From assembly GCA_028287885.1 (NCBI GenBank), contig JAQBOT010000396.1:1-25004 (forward strand): DNA of 25,004 nt, written 5' to 3'. A program made the position numbers and the translations under genes. The notes beneath the pieces are model-generated. The model saw only the letters and a program-made list of their open reading frames with translations, did not search any database and was not told where the DNA came from. Numbering within the stretch: the first letter of the stretch is position 1; each line of letters starts with the position of its first letter. Origin of the DNA: Pedobacter sp. Lineage in GTDB: Bacteria > Bacteroidota > Bacteroidia > Sphingobacteriales > Sphingobacteriaceae. Positions 15,299 to 23,501 of this stretch are shown piece after piece.

Positions 15299-17125
15299 AT
15301 GAAATTACAACTTATCGATATCTCTATTCTGTTGCTTTATCTCGCAACCATGATTTTTATTGGGTTCTGGTACCGAAAGAAAGCGAAGCAGAATAAGGAA
15401 AGTTACATGCTGGGCGGTAAGTCGCTGCCTTGGTATAAACTCGGACTGAGTGATGCTTCAGATATGTTCGACATCAGCGGAACCATGTGGATGGTGGCAC
15501 TTTGTTTCGTTTACGGTTTGAAAAGCATCTGGATTCCATGGCTTTGGCCAGTCTTCAATCAAGTTTTCATGATGATGTTTTTAAGCAAGTGGCTCCGTCG
15601 AAGTAACGCAAATACAGGAGCAGAATGGCTGCAAACCAGGTTTGGACTAACGGGTAAAGGGGTTAGAGCTTCACACATTGTAGTTATTGCCTTTGCCTTG
15701 CTTAGCTGCTTTGGTTTCCTTGCCTATGGATTTATAGGACTGGGTAAGTTCATGGAAATTTTTATCCCATGGGATGTGGTCAAAGGTTATGTACCCTTTG
15801 ACGTACCAGCGGCTTATGTACCACACGTATACGGAATCGTTTTTACCCTGTTTGCAATGTTTTATTCCATTCTCGGCGGTATGCACAGTATTGTACTTGG
15901 TGACATGATTAAGTATGCGATCATGACGGTTGCCTGTATTGCAATTGCGGTCATTGCAATGACTCATTTAAAAGGTAACACGCTTAATGTGCCAAAAGGT
16001 TGGGACAACCCATTCTTTGGATGGAAGCTGGATCTCGACTGGAGCCGCATTGCTGCGGATGCGAACAAGAAAATTGCCGACGATGGTTTTAGCTTGTTTA
16101 GCTTGTTTTTCGGAATGATGTTGCTAAAAGGTGTGTTTGCTTCCCTGGCCGGCCCGGCACCAAACTATGACATGCAGAAAGTTCTAAGTACCCGTAGCCC
16201 GAAAGATGCAAGTAAAATGACCGGCTTTGTAAGCATCATATTACTGCCCATTCGGTATTCCATGGTTATCGGCTTAACGGTACTAGCACTGCTGTACTAC
16301 AATCAGCTGCATTTAAAAGGACCGGATGGCATTACGGACTTCGAAAGGATTTTACCGGCAACAATCAATAATTTTCTGCCGGTCGGGGTACTTGGATTGG
16401 TCCTTACAGGATTGTTGGGTGCGTTTATGGGTACATTTAGCGGTACCCTGAATGCAGCGCAGGCCTATATCGTTAATGATATATACCTTAAATATATTAA
16501 TCCTACTGCGAGTACAAAAAAGATCATCTCAATGAATTATATCGTCGGCATTCTGGTGGTTATTATTGGAATTGCATTGGGCTTTTTCGCCAGAAATGTA
16601 AACGATATTTTGCAATGGATAGTGGGCGGTCTTTATGGAGGTTATGTAGCTGCAAACTGCCTCAAGTGGTTTTGGTGGCGTTTCAATGCCAATGGCTTTT
16701 TCTGGGGAATGGCTGTTGGAATTGTAGCGGCACTGGTTATGCCCTACGTTACCGTTGGACTGCCGCTCTACTGGTGGCCAGCCTTATTCCTGCTGTCGCT
16801 TTCTGGAAGTATAATTGGAACGTATGCAGCTCCAGCAACAGAGGAGGCGGTACTTAAGTCTTTTTATAAGACGGTTAGGCCATGGGGTTTCTGGACGCCA
16901 GTTCACAACCTGGTCGTAGCCGAAGACCCAACATTCGTAGCGAACAATCGATTTAAGCTGGACATGTTCAATGTGGTTTTGGGAATTATTGCGCAGCTCT
17001 GTCTAACCATCTTACCAATGTACTTTATTTTGAGTATGCATACTCCATTGTGGATCACCCTTGCGGTCCTCGCAGTAATCATTGCCGTGTTGAAAAGAAC
17101 ATGGTGGGACAAATTAGAAGATTAA
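15299..17125 (+). CDS. Sodium:solute symporter (SSS family), probable disaccharide importer
   Basis: This 608-aa inner-membrane protein has about 14 hydrophobic segments, starting with ISILLLYLATMIFIGFWY at the N-terminus and ending with a segment ITLAVLAVIIAVL before a basic tail. Typical SSS features are SYMLGGKSLPWYKLGLSDAS after the first helix, GGMHSIVLGDMIKY in the middle, and the GALMGTFSGTLNAAQAYI-like region around 385-400. The family couples sugar uptake to Na+. It lies 42 bases after the GH26 pair and 17 bases before the phosphorylase. In Bacteroides fragilis a sugar transporter gene belongs to a comparable cluster with a GH26 mannanase, mannosylglucose phosphorylase and epimerase (recalled from the literature). 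The likely substrate is beta-1,4-mannobiose or mannosyl-glucose; this is inferred from context, as SSS sequence does not reveal substrate. Confidence 0.9.
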   Translation: MKLQLIDISILLLYLATMIFIGFWYRKKAKQNKESYMLGGKSLPWYKLGLSDASDMFDISGTMWMVALCFVYGLKSIWIPWLWPVFNQVFMMMFLSKWLRRSNANTGAEWLQTRFGLTGKGVRASHIVVIAFALLSCFGFLAYGFIGLGKFMEIFIPWDVVKGYVPFDVPAAYVPHVYGIVFTLFAMFYSILGGMHSIVLGDMIKYAIMTVACIAIAVIAMTHLKGNTLNVPKGWDNPFFGWKLDLDWSRIAADANKKIADDGFSLFSLFFGMMLLKGVFASLAGPAPNYDMQKVLSTRSPKDASKMTGFVSIILLPIRYSMVIGLTVLALLYYNQLHLKGPDGITDFERILPATINNFLPVGVLGLVLTGLLGAFMGTFSGTLNAAQAYIVNDIYLKYINPTASTKKIISMNYIVGILVVIIGIALGFFARNVNDILQWIVGGLYGGYVAANCLKWFWWRFNANGFFWGMAVGIVAALVMPYVTVGLPLYWWPALFLLSLSGSIIGTYAAPATEEAVLKSFYKTVRPWGFWTPVHNLVVAEDPTFVANNRFKLDMFNVVLGIIAQLCLTILPMYFILSMHTPLWITLAVLAVIIAVLKRTWWDKLED

Positions 17126-17142
17126 GATAGTTTATAGAACAA

Positions 17143-18342
17143 ATGATAGATTTTAACAAAAGACTGCAGAAGTTGCAAGAAGCACATGCAGCTTTCATCA
17201 AGTTACCGAACGCAAAAATTGCAGAAAGCAATGGCGTATACAACAGGTATGAACACCCGGTGCTTACTGCGGCGCATGCACCATTAACCTGGAGGTATGA
17301 TTTTAATCCCGAAACAAACCCGTTTCTTATGGAACGGATCGGAATCAATGCAGTTTTTAATGCCGGAGCCATAAAACTTGACGGAAAATACCTGCTTGTT
17401 GCCAGGGTGGAAGCACTAGATAGAAAGTCGTTCTTTGCTGTGGCAGAAAGTCCCAACGGTATTGATAACTTCCAGTTCTGGGAAAAACCTGTTGCATTAC
17501 CGGAAACTGAAGAACCCGATACAAACGTTTATGACATGCGTGTAATCCAACATGAAGATGGCTGGATTTATGGTTTATTCTGTACAGAGCGGAAAGACCC
17601 TGCCGCACCTGCAACAGACCAGTCGATGGCTATTGCGCAATGCGGCATTGTACGTACAAAAGACCTGAAAATTTGGGAACGTCTGCCAGATTTAAAAACC
17701 CCATCTCCGCAACAGCGGAACGTGGTATTACACCCTGAATTTGTTGAGGGTATGTATGGTTTTTACACGCGTCCGCAAGATGGATTCATTGAATCAGGAA
17801 CCGGCGGAGGGATTGGCTTCGGTTTAAGCGCCAGCATTGAGAACGCCGTGATCACAAAAGAAATTATAGTTGATAATAAGCAGTATCATACCGTGTATGA
17901 GGCTAAAAATGGTCTCGGCCCGGAACCGATTAAGACGGAAAAGGGCTGGTTACACCTGGCACATGGCGTTAGGAACACCGCTGCTGGCTTACGTTATGTA
18001 TTGTATATGTTTATGACAGACCTGCAGGACTTAACCAAGGTCATTCACAAGCCGGCTGGGTATTTTATAGCGCCAATGGGGGAAGAGCGAATTGGCGACG
18101 TATCAAACGTAGTCTTTGCAAATGGCTGGATCAAGGATGAGGATGGCAAAGTGTTTATCTATTATGCTTCATCTGACACAAGAATGCATGTAGCAACCAG
18201 TACTATAGAGCAGTTGATGGATTACGTGATTAACACGCCTGAGGATGGTTTAAGATCGGCTACATCTGTTCAGTCGATCAATAAAATCGTTGATGACAAC
18301 AAACGCTTTTCTTTAGAAAGCGGTATATTTCAGGAACAATAA
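17143..18342 (+). CDS. GH130 4-O-beta-D-mannosyl-D-glucose phosphorylase
   Basis: This 399-aa cytoplasmic enzyme (no signal peptide) is predicted to split mannosyl-beta-1,4-glucose with inorganic phosphate into alpha-mannose-1-phosphate and glucose. It shows the GH130 five-bladed propeller pattern. Landmarks are [20 protein letters not shown] near 46-65, [19 protein letters not shown], the catalytic Asp131 in [25 protein letters not shown] and [20 protein letters not shown]. Asp131 has the same number as the proton donor reported for the Bacteroides fragilis enzyme, as recalled. Length and motifs fit the mannosylglucose phosphorylase subfamily (GH130_1) better than mannooligosaccharide phosphorylases. 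It lies directly before the epimerase that makes its substrate, so together they replace a beta-mannosidase and save one ATP equivalent per disaccharide. Confidence 0.93.
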   Translation: MIDFNKRLQKLQEAHAAFIKLPNAKIAESNGVYNRYEHPVLTAAHAPLTWRYDFNPETNPFLMERIGINAVFNAGAIKLDGKYLLVARVEALDRKSFFAVAESPNGIDNFQFWEKPVALPETEEPDTNVYDMRVIQHEDGWIYGLFCTERKDPAAPATDQSMAIAQCGIVRTKDLKIWERLPDLKTPSPQQRNVVLHPEFVEGMYGFYTRPQDGFIESGTGGGIGFGLSASIENAVITKEIIVDNKQYHTVYEAKNGLGPEPIKTEKGWLHLAHGVRNTAAGLRYVLYMFMTDLQDLTKVIHKPAGYFIAPMGEERIGDVSNVVFANGWIKDEDGKVFIYYASSDTRMHVATSTIEQLMDYVINTPEDGLRSATSVQSINKIVDDNKRFSLESGIFQEQ

Positions 18343-18354
18343 GTGGATGCTGCC

Positions 18355-19557
18355 ATGGAGGTAAATACTAGGAGCAAGGAGACTCAGTACCTACAGGAAC
18401 TGGAGTCTGAACTAAACAACATCATTAAGTATTGGAGCACCTATACGCTTGATTTAGTCCATGGTGGCTTTTTGGGTAAGATATCAAATGATAATATAGC
18501 TGAGGAGTTTGCAGATAAAGGTTCGGTTTTAAATTCACGGATTTTATGGTCCTTCTCAGCTGCTTATAATCTGGATAAAACCTATGATCTAGCCCTTGCT
18601 GATCGGGCGTACGATTACCTTGCGGCTCATTTCATCGACTCAGATTTTGGAGGTGTTTACTGGACGGTTGACTATCAGGGTAAACCAAACGATACCAAGA
18701 AGCAGGTTTATGCTGTTGCGTTTACCATTTATGCCTTGAGCGAATACTTTATGGCGCGTGGCTATGATGTTGTTAAGGATCATGCCATTGCGTTGTACCG
18801 GGATCTGGTAAAATACAGCTATGATGCCGATCGTGGCGGCTATTTTGAAGCTTTCAATCGCGAGTGGGAAGCGCTGGATGATTTGCGCCTCAGCGATAAG
18901 GATGCAAATGAAAAAAAAACCATGAACACCCATCTGCATATCCTGGAGGCTTTTACGAACCTTTACCGCATTTGGCCCGATGAAGATCTCAAAAATCGCA
19001 TAATCGCGCTGATTGAAGATTTTAGCCGGTATATCGTAGACGCAGAAACGGCGAGGATGATCCTTTTTTTCGATGAGGATTGGAACAGGAAATCAGATGT
19101 TATCTCTTACGGGCACGATATTGAAGCCTCCTGGTTACTGCAGGAAGCAGCAGAGGTAGTTGATGAACCGGAGTTGTTGAATGGAATCAAATCGCTTGCA
19201 GTTAAAATGGCAGAGGCGTCTTTGGCTGGTGTAGATCCGGATGGAGGCCTTTGGTACGAACAGGAACCTGCCCTTGGGCGCACCATCAAAGAAAAACATT
19301 GGTGGGTACAGGCCGAAGCTATGGTTGGTTTTTATAATGCCTGGCAGGTAAGTCAGGATCCACGCTTTCTGGACGCATCTCTAAATTGCTGGAACTTTGT
19401 ACAGGCTCATATTCTTGACAAGAAAAATGGAGAGTGGTTTTGGGGAATCGGCGAAGATGGTAGCCTCATGGAAAACGAGGATAAGGTAGGTCTATGGAAA
19501 TGCCCGTACCACAACAGTCGGGCATGCATAGAACTAATTCGCCGTATTAAGGAATAA
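18355..19557 (+). CDS. Cellobiose 2-epimerase (AGE superfamily)
   Basis: This 400-aa cytoplasmic enzyme of the N-acyl-glucosamine 2-epimerase superfamily inverts C2 of the reducing sugar of beta-1,4 disaccharides, here most likely mannobiose to mannosyl-glucose. The (alpha/alpha)6 barrel shows LVHGGFLGKI, LNSRILWSFSAAYN, FGGVYWTVDYQGKP, MNTHLHILEAFTNLYR (His193/His195), YGHDIEASWLLQEAA (His254), KHWWVQAEAMVGFYNAW and CPYHNSRACIEL (His386). The histidines fit the catalytic set known for this family. A GTG at 18343 directly abuts the phosphorylase stop and would add four residues; the ATG at 18355 was preferred, but GTG initiation is possible. It is the last gene of the second arm and runs tail to tail into the esterase gene, with only three bases between the stops. 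Confidence 0.93.
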   Translation: MEVNTRSKETQYLQELESELNNIIKYWSTYTLDLVHGGFLGKISNDNIAEEFADKGSVLNSRILWSFSAAYNLDKTYDLALADRAYDYLAAHFIDSDFGGVYWTVDYQGKPNDTKKQVYAVAFTIYALSEYFMARGYDVVKDHAIALYRDLVKYSYDADRGGYFEAFNREWEALDDLRLSDKDANEKKTMNTHLHILEAFTNLYRIWPDEDLKNRIIALIEDFSRYIVDAETARMILFFDEDWNRKSDVISYGHDIEASWLLQEAAEVVDEPELLNGIKSLAVKMAEASLAGVDPDGGLWYEQEPALGRTIKEKHWWVQAEAMVGFYNAWQVSQDPRFLDASLNCWNFVQAHILDKKNGEWFWGIGEDGSLMENEDKVGLWKCPYHNSRACIELIRRIKE

Positions 19558-19560
19558 CTT

Positions 19561-21522
19561 TTACTTATTATTATCTGTGAAACCTTTCCAGCTGTCTGTT
19601 CTAAACGGTAGCATGGGAAGGTTTTCTCTGTTTACAACATTTGCATCTACTGGATTATCCTCCCAGGCATAGCGTACGGATACGGGCAGAAGTACCTTCG
19701 GGTTAGAAACTTTAATTGTGTTTGGACCTGTAATTTCGGCTGTTGCCCAGTAAAACTTATGATCTGCACCAGCGATCTGGAAATTTCCAGGCTTTTGTCC
19801 GTTTGATGTCTTTAGGATCCCGTCAGAATTCTTGATGGTAAGGCTAATGGTTTGTCCTTCTGTTTTAAACTTCTCAAATACCGGGTGCAAAGCTTTAACA
19901 GGTAAATGGTAGACTGTTTGTTCTGCAAGCAAGGCAAGTCTTAAACCTACAGTTTGCTTGTTTTTAGGATGGATGTTGGCCGCATCACCTACGTCAATCG
20001 CGGTTGTCATACCTGTATTTTTTGTTTTCAAGGCAAGAGTTTGTGCTTCACGAACTTCTGCCCAATAGGAATCGCCGGGAGAATCAGCTTTTTGGTGGTA
20101 ATTGGCCAACTGGACGTACAAGAATGGAAAATCTCCCTGACGAAACTTCTTACGCCAGTCGTTTATCATCATCGGGAAAAGGCTGCGGTATTGGAATGCG
20201 CGATCCCAGTTTGATTCCCCCTGATACCAGAGCACACCTTTTATTCCGTAGTTGATTAATGGATTGATCATATTATTATACATCAAGGTTGGCAATGTAT
20301 TCGGTCCGATCTCCTTTTCCGGTCTATCATTCAACGTCTGTTTATAACCGATTCTGTACTGCCAGGTACCCGATAAAGCATGTTTCGTGTTTCCTGTTTG
20401 CATGTAAAATTCCTCAGGTGTATTGCTGAAACCACCATCACCTCCGTAATTTTCCACACGAACAGTAATCCTGTTTTTGCCCTTTCTTAGTAAGCCTGAA
20501 GGAATCGTATAACTTCTCTTCCTGCCCCAAACATCAGGTGTTTGTCCGACTTTCTGGCCATTTACAAAGCTGATGTCTGAGTTTTGTATAACGCCGAGGC
20601 TTAAAATACCAGTTCCCGTCAGCTCCTCCTCGTTTAGCTCAATCTCTTTGCTAAACCAAACAATTCCATCCAGATCCAAGAGATCTGCAAGTCCGCTAAA
20701 CTCCCAGCCATTCGGCAATGGTATGTTTTTCCATTCGTCTATAGATTCGTTTGCCCAGATGTAAGCACCATTTTTAAACCCTTCATCTTGTTGGTTGAAT
20801 TTTCTTACCCAATCTTCATCCATTTGCCGGTGTACCTTGTTGTAGCCAGCCGTGTCGAAAGTAGAAACCGTAGCTGCCTTTTTGCCAAAGCTGGGTTCCT
20901 CTACAAGGCCTTCCTGACTTATCCAGCTTTCAACCACGGTACCGCCCCAGCTAGAGTTGATTAGTCCAATTGGAATATTTAGGTCTTTCTGGATCTTTCT
21001 TCCAAAAAAATACCCTATGGCAGAGAAGTATCTGACGCTTTGCGAACTGCATGGTGTCCAGGATCCTTTACTGTCCTGCTCGGGCTTTAAGGCGATCTTT
21101 TTGTCTACAGTAAACAGCCGAATATTTGGGTAATTGGCTTCTGCAATTTCCTGTGAAGCATTTAACCCAGTTTGCAACGCAAATTCCATATTTGATTGTC
21201 CGGAACAAATCCATACATCGCCGATCAAAATGTCACTAAGAACAATGGTGTTCTTAGCCTTTAGCGTCATATTGTAGGGCCCGCCTGCTGACATTTTAGG
21301 GAGAATAGCGTTCCATTTACCATTTTCTGCGGCTATGATGTGTATTGATTTATTATTAAAAGTTATTGTGACTCTTTCCTTCGGACTTGCAAAGCCCCAG
21401 ATGTGAATTGGCTTTTCACGTTGTAAAACCATATGGCTCCCAACTAGTGCAGGCAGTTTAATTTCTGCACGAAGGCTCTGAAATCCCAAAACAAAGAGAA
21501 TGCTGATAATGAACTTATTCAT
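19561..21522 (-). CDS. Secreted SGNH/sialate-O-acetylesterase-family esterase, probably acetyl-mannan deacetylase
   Basis: This 653-aa exported protein (signal peptide MNKFIISILFVLGFQSLRA) has the layout of Bacteroidota sialate-O-acetylesterase-like enzymes. The segments are an N-terminal Ig-like domain (about 22-100), the first SGNH block WICSGQSNMEF with nucleophile Ser110, SSWGGTVVESWIS, a jelly-roll carbohydrate-binding-like insertion (about 265-375, GIVWFSKEIELNEEE...ITVRVENYGGDGG), then GVLWYQGESNWDRAFQYR and the closing DVGDAANIHPKNK with His518 and nearby aspartates. The name reflects family homology; sialic acid metabolism is not otherwise visible. In this locus the likely substrate is O-acetyl groups on mannan or glucomannan, which block mannanases. 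It faces the epimerase gene with a three-base gap and is preceded, after a repeat array, by the erythromycin-esterase-family gene on the same strand. Confidence 0.85.
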   Translation of the reverse strand: MNKFIISILFVLGFQSLRAEIKLPALVGSHMVLQREKPIHIWGFASPKERVTITFNNKSIHIIAAENGKWNAILPKMSAGGPYNMTLKAKNTIVLSDILIGDVWICSGQSNMEFALQTGLNASQEIAEANYPNIRLFTVDKKIALKPEQDSKGSWTPCSSQSVRYFSAIGYFFGRKIQKDLNIPIGLINSSWGGTVVESWISQEGLVEEPSFGKKAATVSTFDTAGYNKVHRQMDEDWVRKFNQQDEGFKNGAYIWANESIDEWKNIPLPNGWEFSGLADLLDLDGIVWFSKEIELNEEELTGTGILSLGVIQNSDISFVNGQKVGQTPDVWGRKRSYTIPSGLLRKGKNRITVRVENYGGDGGFSNTPEEFYMQTGNTKHALSGTWQYRIGYKQTLNDRPEKEIGPNTLPTLMYNNMINPLINYGIKGVLWYQGESNWDRAFQYRSLFPMMINDWRKKFRQGDFPFLYVQLANYHQKADSPGDSYWAEVREAQTLALKTKNTGMTTAIDVGDAANIHPKNKQTVGLRLALLAEQTVYHLPVKALHPVFEKFKTEGQTISLTIKNSDGILKTSNGQKPGNFQIAGADHKFYWATAEITGPNTIKVSNPKVLLPVSVRYAWEDNPVDANVVNRENLPMLPFRTDSWKGFTDNNK

Positions 21523-21830
21523 GGGCGTAAGTTAGAGAATGGCACTGTTACGCAATGAATATCTTTTATCCATTTCTTGATGTATTACACTCCTTGTCGA
21601 GGCTATAGCCTGCTTGATGAAAGCTTGAATTCAGCTCCTCTACCATCAGGGATCTAGCCCGGCTCATACAAGGAGTATACACGGCATTTAGCCCTGTATG
21701 GGCCCTTTGTGATCCCTGTTTAGGCCCTGTTTGAACCTTGTGTGAGTTTTAGATGTATCCAAGCTGATTAGAAGCCAATAATGCCTGAGCAAGCGATTGG
21801 CAAAAGTCAAACCCGCACCTATGGATTACA
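21523..21830. other. Intergenic region between the two esterase-type genes
   Basis: These 308 bases hold no credible gene. The part nearest 21522 should contain the promoter of the secreted esterase; no good TAnnTTTG box was found there. The middle contains the 11-bp repeat array at 21641-21746, listed separately. The right part (21747-21830) shows nothing recognisable before the erythromycin-esterase-family stop codon. Confidence 0.6.
21641..21746. repeat. Two-sided array of degenerate 11-bp repeats
   Basis: On the plus strand five consecutive 11-mers fill 21692-21746: CCCTGTATGGG, CCCTTTGTGAT, CCCTGTTTAGG, CCCTGTTTGAA and CCTTGTGTGAG. On the minus strand, reading outward from the same centre, four 11-mers fill 21684-21641: CCGTGTATACT, CCTTGTATGAG, CCGGGCTAGAT and CCCTGATGGTA. 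A 7-base spacer (21685-21691) separates the halves. The consensus is near CCYTGTWTGAR. The result is an imperfect palindrome of about 106 bases with a fixed 11-base period. It could fold as a long hairpin in RNA or present helically phased sites to a protein. Its function is unknown. Confidence 0.75.
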
Positions 21831-23123
21831 TCAAAAAGAAAAGGGGTAGGTCTCGGGTACTTTGTGCCCATCTGGTGTGATATGAACCGGGTGCAGGGCT
21901 TGGGTTTTATCGAGGTAGATAAAGGCATCATACCTCGAGTTAAGTACCGTAGGTACATAGTTGCCATATCTTTCATAATCCGGATGGTACACAACGCCAA
22001 TTGCCCGATGGGGCAATGTCTTATTGAAGCGCTCCTTCTTGCTGTGGGTTTCAAAGATCAGAAGCTTGTCCTCGGCAGATTCATCATGCAGAATCTGCTC
22101 AATGCTGCCATGTCTCGCCTCTGGCACTTTCATCACCTGCATAGGCTCGCCCCATGCTTCGCCAGCGATCACGGTTCCTGAATAGGATCCAAAGCCCAGC
22201 AGAACAACATCCTTTTCTCCACGATCTTCCCGAACCAGCTGCCCGATGTTGTACATGCCAGACTTCTTCATATCTGTGTAGCGGGCATCGCCGATGTGGG
22301 TATTGTGTTCCCAGACTATTGTTTTTGCATCCGGTCCATGAAAGTTAAGTAAGCTGTTTAGCGTTTCCATCATATGCCGGTCGCGCATGTTCCATGTATT
22401 GTCGTTAAAGCTCACCATATTGCTGTAATACGCTTCGGCATTGACCGCAATTTGTGCATTCTGCTCTGCGTTAAGGGCGGCCTCAGGATCATGATCGTAA
22501 GAAGCTGCATTCTTGCGTACCTCAGAAAGTAATCTGATCAGTGGCTCACGACAAGAGTCGGACAGCCTAAGCTGTCCTCGCGCATAGCGCTGCTCATCCT
22601 CGCCATAAGGTTCAAAACAGCGAATGGCCTTTTTTGCATATTTGGCAGCCTCAGGATCGGTCTTTTCTAGAAAGTCAAGTATGGATCTCATCGATTCCCA
22701 AAGGCTATACACGTCAAGTCCGTAAAAGCCGATTTTCTCTTCGGCCTCTAGATTGGTGTTGTAATCTTTTAGCCAGTTCATAAGTAATTCGATCTCCCAA
22801 TTTGCCCACATCCAGGTTGGCCAGCGGTCAAATTCATGGAGGAGGTCTATAGATTTTTTGTCCTGATGGTCCAGGCCCTTGATGAAGCGGTTCAGACGGT
22901 AACAATCGGGCCAGTCACCTTCAACCGCGATGAAATTAAAACCTTTTTCTAAAATTAGTCGTTTGCTGATCGCCGTACGCCAGCTGTAATATTCATGGGT
23001 TCCATGAGACGCTTCACCAAGCAGGACGCAATGTGCGTTACCGATGCGCTCCATCAGTGGATCCAGGTCTGCCGGACCTTTTAGCGGATAGGTTTTCTCT
23101 TTATCTTCATAAATCCGGTACAT
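21831..23123 (-). CDS. Erythromycin-esterase-family hydrolase
   Basis: This 430-aa protein has no signal peptide and belongs to the erythromycin esterase/EreA-like family. The N-terminal block VLLGEASHGTHEYY (Glu37, His40, His43, Glu44) carries the residues that in this family form the metal-independent hydrolytic centre. FIAVEGDWPDCYRLNRF follows, and later VWEHNTHIGDARYTDM, another conserved histidine block. Most members from environmental Bacteroidota are not known to confer macrolide resistance, and their natural substrates are unknown, so a resistance claim is not supported. The gene is followed by the 11-bp repeat array and preceded, 33 bases away, by a small same-strand gene with which it may be co-transcribed. 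Confidence 0.88.
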   Translation of the reverse strand: MYRIYEDKEKTYPLKGPADLDPLMERIGNAHCVLLGEASHGTHEYYSWRTAISKRLILEKGFNFIAVEGDWPDCYRLNRFIKGLDHQDKKSIDLLHEFDRWPTWMWANWEIELLMNWLKDYNTNLEAEEKIGFYGLDVYSLWESMRSILDFLEKTDPEAAKYAKKAIRCFEPYGEDEQRYARGQLRLSDSCREPLIRLLSEVRKNAASYDHDPEAALNAEQNAQIAVNAEAYYSNMVSFNDNTWNMRDRHMMETLNSLLNFHGPDAKTIVWEHNTHIGDARYTDMKKSGMYNIGQLVREDRGEKDVVLLGFGSYSGTVIAGEAWGEPMQVMKVPEARHGSIEQILHDESAEDKLLIFETHSKKERFNKTLPHRAIGVVYHPDYERYGNYVPTVLNSRYDAFIYLDKTQALHPVHITPDGHKVPETYPFSF

Positions 23124-23156
23124 AAAGATAAAATTTAGATGGTTTTCAGGTTGGGA

Positions 23157-23393
23157 TCAGCTCTGCTTATTGTACCTGGAGTAGGGGTGAAGTGCTTTGC
23201 CAATCGCTTCAATTATTTCGGGGTTTATGGTGTCATCGTCTACAACGTTCCAGGACCCATCTTTTTGTACAATCACGAAGGAATCTTTGCTAGGAAAAAT
23301 GATACGTAAGCCTTGTTCTCCGTTGTAATCCTCCGGCTCTGCCTGCAATAAAATTTCATTGCCAGTGTCCGGTTCTTTATATGTTATTGTCAT
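23157..23393 (-). CDS. Small protein of unknown function (78 aa)
   Basis: This small acidic protein (MTITYKEPDTGNEILLQAEP at the start, ending GKALHPYSRYNKQS) has no signal peptide or membrane segment. The sequence alternates polar and hydrophobic residues in a way that suggests a small beta-sheet followed by a helix (NPEIIEAIGKAL). It is not a family I recognise. Support for coding comes from a clean ATG start, a balanced composition, and tight placement 33 bases before the erythromycin-esterase-family gene on the same strand. The two may be one transcript. Its role is unknown. Confidence 0.7.
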   Translation of the reverse strand: MTITYKEPDTGNEILLQAEPEDYNGEQGLRIIFPSKDSFVIVQKDGSWNVVDDDTINPEIIEAIGKALHPYSRYNKQS

Positions 23394-23489
23394 GATCTTA
23401 TGATTAATAAACAGTAAACATTATTTGAAGAACAACAGGCTTCAACATCCGGTTTTCAAAATAAAAAATCGGATTTCCACTGGTCTGAG

Positions 23490-23497
23490 TACATTTG
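23490..23497 (+). promoter_or_regulatory. -7-like box very close to the lipoprotein gene start
   Basis: TACATTTG matches TAnnTTTG exactly but ends only four bases before the ATG at 23502. If used, transcription would start at or just after the start codon, giving a leaderless or nearly leaderless mRNA. It could equally be a chance match. Confidence 0.35.
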
Positions 23498-23501
23498 GTT
23501 T

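Noticed and set aside
21557..21571. Third copy of the shared operator motif upstream of the secreted esterase (GGATAAAAGATATTC on the minus strand)
   Set aside because: It matches only about 10 of 16 bases without gaps and lies 49 rather than 74-77 bases from the start codon, so it does not share the geometry of the other two.
21641..21746. CRISPR array
   Set aside because: The units are contiguous 11-mers without spacers, they drift in sequence, and they switch strand at the centre. No cas gene is present.
21831..23123. Macrolide resistance gene
   Set aside because: The family is widespread in environmental Bacteroidota with unknown substrates. Sequence alone does not support resistance.
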